64,000 nucleotides of DNA. It comes from Dicyema japonicum (Eukaryota; Dicyemida; Rhombozoa; Dicyemidae). Shown here one piece after another: positions 57,055 to 64,000 of this stretch. Under the pieces are notes generated by a model that did no database searches, was not told the DNA's origin, and saw nothing but the letters and a program-made list of their open reading frames with translations. Position numbers and translations under genes: made by a program. The DNA lies in the NCBI GenBank assembly GCA_011109175.1, contig RDEW01000023.1, positions 531,225 to 595,224 of the forward strand. Reading direction: 5' to 3'. Numbering within the stretch: position 1 is the first letter of the stretch; each line of letters opens with the position of its first letter.

Positions 57055-57270
57055 TTACTGATCACACCAAGTTGCAAGGTGATCGACAGTTTTTTTTGCT
57101 GAGTTACAATGTCCACATTTACTTTCTCCGTTATCAAAAAATATGTTACGATCTTGAACTAGACACAGCGTTCCATCGGTTATAGGGGAATAAATACCAA
57201 GCACAAGCCATCCAGAGAATTCATTATTAATCAAATTGATGATCAATGTCGCTTTCATTAATCTCTGAGA
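57055..57270 (-). mobile_element. Retroelement C-terminal zinc-finger fragment
   Basis: The frame contains YSPITDGTLCLVQDRNIFFD followed by KCGHCNSAKKTVDHLATWCD. The order 'TEGF-I-x-A-I-Q-D' then C-x2-C-x8-H-x4-C is the zinc-binding end of some invertebrate non-LTR elements. There is no RT next to it on this strand. Confidence 0.65.
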
Positions 57271-57329
57271 CTATCCAATGAGCAAATTATGTTAATAGAG
57301 TCATCAAGTCCAATTGGAATTACCTTAAT

Positions 57330-58020
57330 ATTTGACATTATAGCGAATGATCTACCAATTCCACAAGATTACAACGACATGTACAGTCTTATGCGGATGA
57401 CATAGTCGTTGGGTGTGAGTATTACCGACGCGGAGTTACAGGACAGCCTGAACAATCTAAGTTTGTGACTTTATGGAAATCAACTTAGAGCAAGTCCATA
57501 TAAGACCCTTTTAATGTCAAACAGAAGTCAAGAGGAACTATTAATTGACGTCTAGTTAGATGGGAAAACTTTCCGAAAAATAAATCCCATAATGTCGGAG
57601 TTACCTTCGACAGTTTCTTAATATTTTCAATCCACGTTGATAAGGTAATAACGGCTTATACGAAGAAAATTAACTTCATGAAGGCTTTGCTGGGAAATCT
57701 AAGAGACTCCAAAAATCTAAATGGATTTGATTTACTCTACAAGCAGTACAATGAACCTAAATTAATTATGCATGTGCTGGTTGGGGGACGAAACTTGCCG
57801 TAATGAACATGACTAAAATCTATAACCTTCAATCAAAGGAAATTGAGGAAATCTTTTGCAATGAAATCCTGCCCATAAGCTTTGAATCTATAGTTAATGT
57901 GAGTGTGGCAAATTTTGGTAGAGGATTAGTGCGTTTGAATTTGGTCCTTATCTAGATATTCCAGTACACAGTCTGAAACTAGTAAAAGATGCCAAAACTG
58001 ATAAGGATGGCGGGATTATC
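57330..58020 (+). mobile_element. LINE RT fragment (CR1 group)
   Basis: The + strand reads SYADDIVVG, then VGVTFDSFLIFSIHVDKVIT, KINFMKALLGNL, LLYKQYNEP, in line with the 16.6-kb LINE (ILGVTYDPLLTFSKHID, FVKTLLG). Stops interrupt it. Confidence 0.75.
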
Positions 58021-58274
58021 TGAATTTTTTCGTTTTAGTTATGACGGTGGTTTTCTGGTTCAATAAATTTAATATCTAAAATCACTATTTAAGAAAATAT
58101 ACAATATCAAAATTTCTACCTCTTCTATCAAGAACCTACCCACATAGTCCCTTGAAGAAATTACCTAGAATTCAGAGAGTATTCTTTTCACATTTTGTTA
58201 TAACATTTTCAAACAGAATGACATATGAATGTCGAAAATCACCCCAACAATCTTTTGTGATTTTCTAACTGGAA

Positions 58275-58510
58275 AACACTATGTTTGTTTTTAAGTCGAC
58301 CATTCGTCTTTCCGGTCTCTTGTATGATGTAAAGAGAACTGTAACTGACTTATCAGTTTTAGTCGATAGGTGGTTCTTCAGCAACCATTCGTTAAGGCGG
58401 TCCAGGTTTTGTTTCAAACTTGAAGTAACAATCTGGATGTCCTGATCACGTAAAGCTATGAAAATGAAGTCGGCGTAACTGAAAGAATATCATTTTGGAC
58501 TGCCGATGTA
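58275..58510 (-). mobile_element. LINE RT fragment
   Basis: The - strand reads FSYADFIFIALRDQDIQIV, then LKQNLDRLNEWLLKNHLSTK, the palm and following helix of Jockey/CR1-type RTs (YADD here YADF). Confidence 0.72.
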
Positions 58511-58583
58511 GGGAGAAATTGTTAGAATTTTATTTTATGAATAATAATTTATTTTAATATAAAATTGAATAAATATTCAAATA

Positions 58584-59470
58584 ATGGAGGGAATGGCGGT
58601 TTCTTTTGATGTTGATAAAATAATGGAATTTTTCAATATCAATTATGGAGCAAAATTGTTTCCGAGTTGGATTTCAAATTGTGATGAGTGACTCATTACT
58701 TCATTTCAAGTTTTACTTAAGCTTCTTCCGTGATAGAAAACTCGATCAAAGGCAATCTAAATTCTACACATACTCCCTTAAGAGACATAATAAGAAGAAA
58801 AGGAGGCCAAACTCAACGATGCCAGAGGATCACTCGTCTACTGTGTGATCGAGGGAAGATCTGATTTCAAGACTATTGAATTTGATTACAACACAATTTT
58901 AATGTTGATATACCAGCAATGGCTTGTATCTGATATTAAAAACTCCATAGAACCTTCCCTTCCCGATTATAACCACAAAAAAGACCTCATAAAGGAGCTC
59001 TTCTTAACAGGTTAACAATTTAACTAATACAGATAAAATCCTTGGTAGATGTGAGTCGTTCCCTTTACAGTCAGTACTCCCAAATAGAAGAAACTGAAGA
59101 TGAATCTGGAAATTTTCTAAAAACAATTATTTAATGCTTTTAAAGTAGACTCACAAAAAACAAATCTTGCTACGTTTGACTGACGGAACCGTAGAACTCA
59201 AGGCTACTGAATGTGACTTTATTCCTATATTGCCGACCGACTTTAGTCCTGGCAAAAAGGTTTTGGCTTAGTTTACTCTAGTGGTGATTTCCAGATCAAT
59301 TCTTTGCAGAAATGGAATTTTACTGATGAGAAAGGAAAATATTCAAACACTTGAGTCCAACCAGGTCACCTCCTTCAAATATGCAGACTTTTTGAAACAT
59401 ATACAGTGCTCTTGCTTTAGATTCTTATGGATTGTGGAACAGAGGTGGGATTTGCTGCTGAAATGATATA
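58584..59470 (+). pseudogene. RMI1: RMI1-like gene, N-terminal OB region, interrupted
   Basis: RMI1 is part of the BLM-TOP3A-RMI dissolvasome. In order, the + strand shows SFDVDKIMEFFN, then YQQWLVSDIKNSIEPSLPD (family: QWLLTDLR...PSLP), SLVDVSRSLYSQYSQIEE, LLRLTDGTVELKATECDFIP with ILPTDFSPGKKVL (the OB fold), and RNGILLMRKENIQTLESNQ. The last exon ends at a plausible 22-nt intron (59,362-59,383). However, a TAG follows KKVLA, and the joins near 59,010 and 59,130 lack a donor in phase, so the frame cannot be closed. Decay or sequence error are both possible. The long disordered middle and C-terminal OB fold of animal RMI1 are not seen. Confidence 0.58.
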
Positions 59471-60900
59471 ATATTGTTGCTGCTGCTGAAATGATATAAT
59501 ATTATATATATTTGCTATAATACAATATTGTTGCTGAAATGAATAAATTCAAGTATTCCACTTATATAACTTAGAAATCCTCAGATTCCTGCAAAATCTG
59601 TGTATTATGATGTGGAAATTACGATAATCTACTTGAGACATTCGAAATTGCTTTTTCTGAGGAGTTCTTGTGGCATTTATTGAAAGGATAACATTTTTGA
59701 AGATACTGAGTTCCACTTTGATTTAACAGTGGACTTGATTTTGCAAGCTTGCTGTGAGGAGTCCCCATATTCCACTTTCCGTTCACATATATACCCGCGG
59801 TGAAGAAAATGGAGACGATTGAGGGGGGTGGAAGGTACTTTAAGGGTTAGGGTGGTGATGATGGTAGTTCTAAAATATTACCTTATTGTGAAAGTTGTCC
59901 AGTATTGGATAACTAGATGTTAGCTGGGTGTGAGGTTAAACGACTGGTGTGGGACTGCTTACTATGATATGAATGACCATGTGTGTTTGTGTATGTAATT
60001 TGTAGGTAGAGATCATTGATTGGTTATTCTGCTGATTGGGTCGAGGTTGTTTGCTTTAATATTGTAGAGTCAATTTTCGATTGTTAAATGAAGAACTATC
60101 CTCAGTAAGATAAGGGGGATAGGATGAGTAATTTGTCAATTTATCAAACAAAACATAATTCTATACTATTAATTGTGGAAGACCGCTAGAATAGACAGTA
60201 AATATTTTTCAAACGAAAACTTTAAAAAAATGAGCCTTTGCCGTCATTTAATTTAAGAAACAGTGACCAACCCCGCACTAGACAATCCCAAACAGATAAT
60301 TATTTGTTTAGCTACAATTTACTCCCACAATATTTAATTTAGGAATTCAAACAAAAATGTACAGATAATAATTTATTTTTCTAGCTATAAACTAAATGTT
60401 TATGGAAAATCAATTAAAAATCGAGAATGATTTATCAATTTTTTTACAAATATTCAACGACTATTAATATTATAATGATTTATGGATTTCTCTACATATA
60501 CAATTATGCATCACATTTACTAATATTGAGTAATTTGCTTCTCTCTCATCAGGAATATGACCATATTTTTTTATTTTAGATGGATTTTATTTACGAAGGT
60601 TTGGAATGTTATTTATTACATTAAGTATTACAGATAACTATTGCACGTGTTAGTTCACTATAATATATTTGATAATATTTTACATCCCCCATGACAGAAA
60701 TTCCTTTGTTCATTCATCTTATTATTTCTTAATTTGTGGATACTGCACTTCAAAGCCGCGTGGATGAAATAAGATACTTTGTCTATGGCTGCCAATCTCC
60801 CAATATCCCCGCACGTACTAAACACTTTGGGGAAGTCCTTTACAGTGGCTCAAAACGGAAGAGTATGAATTATGAGTCCAAAACTTAAGTTGATGTACAA
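59471..60900. other. AT-rich region, no firm gene
   Basis: 59,455-59,535 is a degenerate 'gctgctgaaatgatataata' repeat. A - strand stretch at about 60,720-60,830 reads KDFPKVFSTCGDIGRLAAID and could be an exon of an unknown gene. Nothing else is recognisable. Confidence 0.4.
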
Positions 60901-61252
60901 TCAGTATTTAGAGTATAAGTCATCCTTCATTCCGTCTATCAATAATATTCCAGCGTACCCCCAGTTACCCGTGACATATTCTGTATCGCGGATAATATGT
61001 CCTTGAAGGAGAAAAGGGGACATGACCACTGTTGAAGATCACTTTGCACTCTTCAAAGATCTCCAGATTGTAGATTCTCGATATTATCAAATATTTCCTA
61101 GCAAGTTGCAGAGGAACTCGAAGGGAATTTAAGTCTGAATGACTTCCAGCACGAGAAATTGTGACATTTCTTCCGTCAATCTCTCGCAAGTGCTTCATCG
61201 AGTCATCACATATTTTACAATTTAAATTAAAATTTAAATTAATTTTAATCAC
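60901..61252 (-). CDS. Unidentified 108-aa protein, two exons
   Basis: Exons 61252-61027 and 61001-60901 with a 25-nt GT-AG intron give 327 nt and an exact frame to a TGA. The protein starts MIKINLNFNLNCKICDD and contains ISRAGSHSDLNSLRVPLQLA, then YNLEIFEECKVIFNSGHIIR and NWGYAGILLIDG. No transmembrane segment is seen. I do not recognise the family. Extra exons downstream are possible (see the neighbouring - strand stretch at 60.8 kb). Confidence 0.45.
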
Positions 61253-61533
61253 TGATATTAAATTATTTTTTTATATTGACTAAAGGTTAAATATTTCTTA
61301 TGAACTAGCCTCGATTTGTCAAAGAGATGAATGGGCCCCATATACCACATGCGCAAGAGATGCATGGTTCAATGTATTGTCAATATATAGTGCTCAAAAC
61401 AGTATGATTTCCGTTCTTCCAGAAGCCTGTAGGCATTTCAAAACATTGGTTTTTTTCGCATTCTGTTATAACGCTTTCAACATGGGGCGAAGCATTAAAT
61501 TTGATGCGATAACAAGGCACAAATTATTGTCAA

Positions 61534-61743
61534 AAATAACTTAACTGAAGAGACTTTTTTCCTACTCTGTAAATTTTGGGACACCTGAACTGTTTGGGCC
61601 CGGTACGATGTATTTCATCAAGATCAGCTGGCATGTTGAAATAACTTAACTGAAGAGACTTTTTTCCTACTCTGTAAATTTTGGGACACCTGAACTGTTT
61701 GGGCCCGGTACAATGTATTTCATCAAGATCAGCTGGCATGTTG
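61534..61743. repeat. 105-bp tandem duplication
   Basis: Two near-identical units begin 'aaataacttaactgaagaga'. 105 is a multiple of three, so open frames pass through both copies. Confidence 0.75.
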
Positions 61744-61970
61744 AAACACAGAATCGAAAATCCAGAACTGCATAATATCACTTTCAAACATTAGTCTTGT
61801 GATTTATTCACTCCCAGTCCACTCAAGTGAAAGAAACCGGTCGATAACATAACAAGAACGTAATTACCAGTTTTGCCTCACAAAATCGGATCCCTAAAGA
61901 ACCTTCGACGTTTCCTACTTAGAGGAAACTCTCTTTTCAATTCCGGAGACAATATCTGAGCTTACTTTGT

Positions 61971-62156
61971 TGAAGACCTTAGATTTGTCTGACAACAGCA
62001 TCTCCACCATCCCGAGAAGCTTCATCTTTTCTCTAGCTGATGGGAAACTACTTAAAAGACGTCTGAAGACTTTAGATTTGTCTGACAACAGCATCTCCAC
62101 CATCCCGAGAAGCTTCATCTTTTCTCTAGCTGATGGGAAACCACTTAAAAGACGTC
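61971..62156. repeat. 93-bp tandem duplication of an LRR
   Basis: Units 61,971-62,063 and 62,064-62,156 differ at two or three bases. Each encodes one 31-aa LRR block with LKTLDLSDNSISTIPRSF. The length fits LRR repeat expansion but also fits the assembly-duplication pattern. Confidence 0.7.
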
Positions 62157-63028
62157 CCAAAAAACTTATTGAAGTCAAATTCGTCCATTTGTTTTTTGAA
62201 TATTTAAGACAGAGTTCCGTCCAGAAGGCAATCAAAGGCTGTGTAAGGAAAGTAGATCTCTTAATTCTTCAGGTCATCGGTCCTCCAAAGAGTGGGAAAA
62301 CTAGCTTAGTTAAGCAACCTCATCAAACATAATTCAAAGTTTTTCCCTACAACAGACTATCACGACGTTTGTGGGGTCTCAGACTGTTTTCGGCAAACAA
62401 AATACGTTTTATCTGTACGATGTGAAATTCCGGGAGGGCTTTGTAGAATTTTTGCAGTTGTACAAATCCTCTAAGGCTCTGATTCTGTTTGTATTCAATA
62501 TTGATGACTTCAAAGACTCAACAGATCAAATCCACAGTTTACTTAGAATCCTTTACCTGAATTGTCAATATGCGAGACTGTCTCTAGTGGGAGCCACCTA
62601 AAATGAGAATAACCTGAATTGTCCAGATGCGAGACTGGCTCTAATGGGAGCCATTATGCATGGGAATAACCTGAATTTAAATTTGGCGGGGAATTTTGAA
62701 AATTCTGACTATTTTTCAAATGTAGCGGATTATTTGGAGGAACTAAAATTTCTATTTAAAGTATCCACAGAAACGAGCTATCGAGTTCATTGGAGGACTA
62801 TGGGGAAAACTCATTTATCGAGCTCACTCGGAGAAAGTCCTCAAGAATGAACTCAAACTGGTCAACTGTGGACTCGTTATCACAAATTTCACGGATACCC
62901 TCTTTCCTTGGAGGGAACCTTTCGAGAAAACCTTGGAGCGAATCGAACATCTTGGTACCCATAAAGATGGACGGATATTCTCTCTTTATTGGGAACATGT
63001 CTTAAATCGTCTAAAAATGGCTGTCTAA

Positions 63029-64000
63029 AAATTGTTCATCACGTTAGAAGAGGCCTAAAAAGTAGCAGTAATGGAAAAGATACGAGACTNCCGATCACAA
63101 GTCGACAGCAATCTTCGATAAAATTCAGCTAAAAAAACTGTCCATAGAATAGGCCACATTCCACATTTTTTTCCAAGTACGTATAGATTAACCGAAAGCA
63201 TCAAGTTAACGAGATGAAGGATTCTCCCTGCAGTATAGTCTCATGAATTTTTAATTGTCGGCATTTTAGTGTAATCATATCTTCGATTAGTAAATTAATT
63301 ATTATATTGAGCAACTTTAATGGCTAAGTATTTTACCTTACAAGATAAGACCTCGAAACAATCAGTCCCACGAGATACTAGTATATTTTAACATGTGTAA
63401 CGCCCCAAGCAATGTTTCAACCATTAGCGAATGGGAATATCGTTATCCCTTCGGGGCGTTGCCATCGCAAAGGAAGAAACTAGTTGTGGCCAGCAGAAAA
63501 AGTGCATTTTTTAATGTCAAGTTGTTACCTCGGGGACAGCCATAAATTAGCTTAAAGGATGATAACCATCGATTCAGCGTCCACAAATGAATTTTCATTA
63601 ACACAAAATAAGGTCAAATCGGAGCAAGGTAGCTATTCTCACTGCCTCTTTGTCAGAACGTTGCCAATTTTACCACATTGATAAACATTCAACCAAGCAT
63701 TTGTTGAATAATTTCTAGTCGTCTTGAAGCAGACCTTCTAGCATCATATTGCTCTCAAGGAAATCTTTCTTTTTCAAAAACATATCTTAATGTGATTTCA
63801 GATTAATTCGGTCATTTAGATCATTATGGAAATGTCCTCCTAAACGTCCAGAGATCCTGAAATAAGAGAAGTGGTAAAGTCAGAATAAACTTATGACATC
63901 CACATTTGTTGCGAATAATATTAAGGATACTAATAGCATCTATAGTCATCAAATGTATATTTAAAATTACTTTAACAGTTGACCTAATTTTACTGTCAAG
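63029..64000. other. No recognisable gene
   Basis: A single N lies at 63,090 without flanking duplication. At 63,399-63,465 'aacgcccc' and 'ggggcgtt' form an 8-bp inverted repeat around a ~50-bp loop, too weak to call. Nothing else is seen. Confidence 0.4.

Larger units (their letters stand above)
61330..63028 (+). pseudogene. LRR plus Roc-type GTPase protein, frame broken
   Basis: LRR text runs on the + strand: NSMISVLPEACRHFKTLVFF (about 61,400), LPHKIGSLKNLRRFLLRGN (about 61,875), SIPETISELTLLKTLDLSDN and SISTIPRSF (61,940-62,020, duplicated). A P-loop, VIGPPKSGKTSLVK (62,275-62,315), then TFYLYDVKFREGFVEFL and KALILFVFNIDDF with LSLVGA follow, as in the Roc GTPase of LRR-Roc (ROCO/MFHAS1-type) signalling proteins. 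A 25-nt intron (62,761-62,785) joins to FIGGLWGKLIYRAHSEKVLK, ending at 63,028. Frames fail near 61,925 and 62,330, and the GTPase lacks an obvious DxxG. No kinase is present in this window. Either a decayed gene or one with sequence errors. Confidence 0.62.

Noticed and set aside
61530-61787. 85-aa - strand frame with two repeats of MPADLDEIH
   Set aside because: It comes from the 105-bp tandem duplication, and flanking LRR sequence reads on the + strand.
63399-63465. Hairpin or regulatory RNA
   Set aside because: Only 8 bp pair around a large loop; easily expected by chance.

Overview
The window is animal nuclear DNA and most resembles a dicyemid mesozoan. This is an inference, not a database match. 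Three things support it. (1) Every spliced gene that could be solved has GT-AG introns of only 20-27 nt. I placed 51 such introns in seven genes, and in each gene the exons add up to an exact multiple of three; dicyemids are known for introns of about 26 nt. (2) The genes are ordinary animal genes: MICU1, RCE1, TRIAP1, GGT, a CDK, CFAP157, an NWD protein and polybromo. (3) CFAP157 is a cilium protein, and dicyemids are ciliated. The DNA is AT-rich and crowded with old LINEs, tRNA-derived SINEs and hAT and pogo/Tigger relics.

Layout. 0-3.3 kb: LINE scraps and a decayed hAT transposon. 3.65-4.99 kb: an intronless LRR membrane protein (-). 5.1-6.2 kb: a SINE and another repeat. 6.4-13.2 kb: one large 15-exon gene (+) for an NWD1/NWD2-like NACHT-WD40 protein of about 2,104 aa. 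13.3-14.0 kb: dispersed repeats. 14.0-15.0 kb: RCE1 protease (-). 15.0-21.4 kb: a SINE and several LINEs, one nearly full length with a 2A-like motif. 21.6-22.9 kb: MICU1 (-). 23.0-26.6 kb: repeats. 26.66-26.89 kb: TRIAP1/Mdm35 (-). 27.0-29.4 kb: a second 2A-bearing LINE with its RT core deleted. 30.0-31.2 kb: a CDK (+). 32.9-33.95 kb: a complete pogo/Tigger-like element with TIRs. 34.97-36.96 kb: gamma-glutamyltransferase (-), 14 exons. 38.5-39.4 kb: LINE. 40.56-42.24 kb: CFAP157 (+). 42.4-44.3 kb: hAT relic, tandem duplications and a 148-aa orphan. 45.0-49.1 kb: LINE relics. 50.1-54.2 kb: polybromo-like gene (+), interrupted. 57.0-58.5 kb: LINE relics. 58.58-59.5 kb: RMI1-like gene (+), interrupted. 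60.9-61.25 kb: small unidentified gene (-). 61.3-63.03 kb: LRR plus Roc-GTPase gene (+), interrupted.

The genes are not an operon or a pathway. They are separate housekeeping and signalling genes in both orientations. MICU1 and TRIAP1 act in mitochondria; RCE1 and GGT are membrane enzymes; the CDK and RMI1 serve the cell cycle and DNA repair.

Assembly caution. Most N gaps have nearly the same 120-390 bp on both sides, so those stretches are probably one locus counted twice. Many further 93-158 bp tandem duplications have no N between the copies. From about 50 kb on, three conserved genes carry stops or frame breaks, while those before 43 kb are intact.
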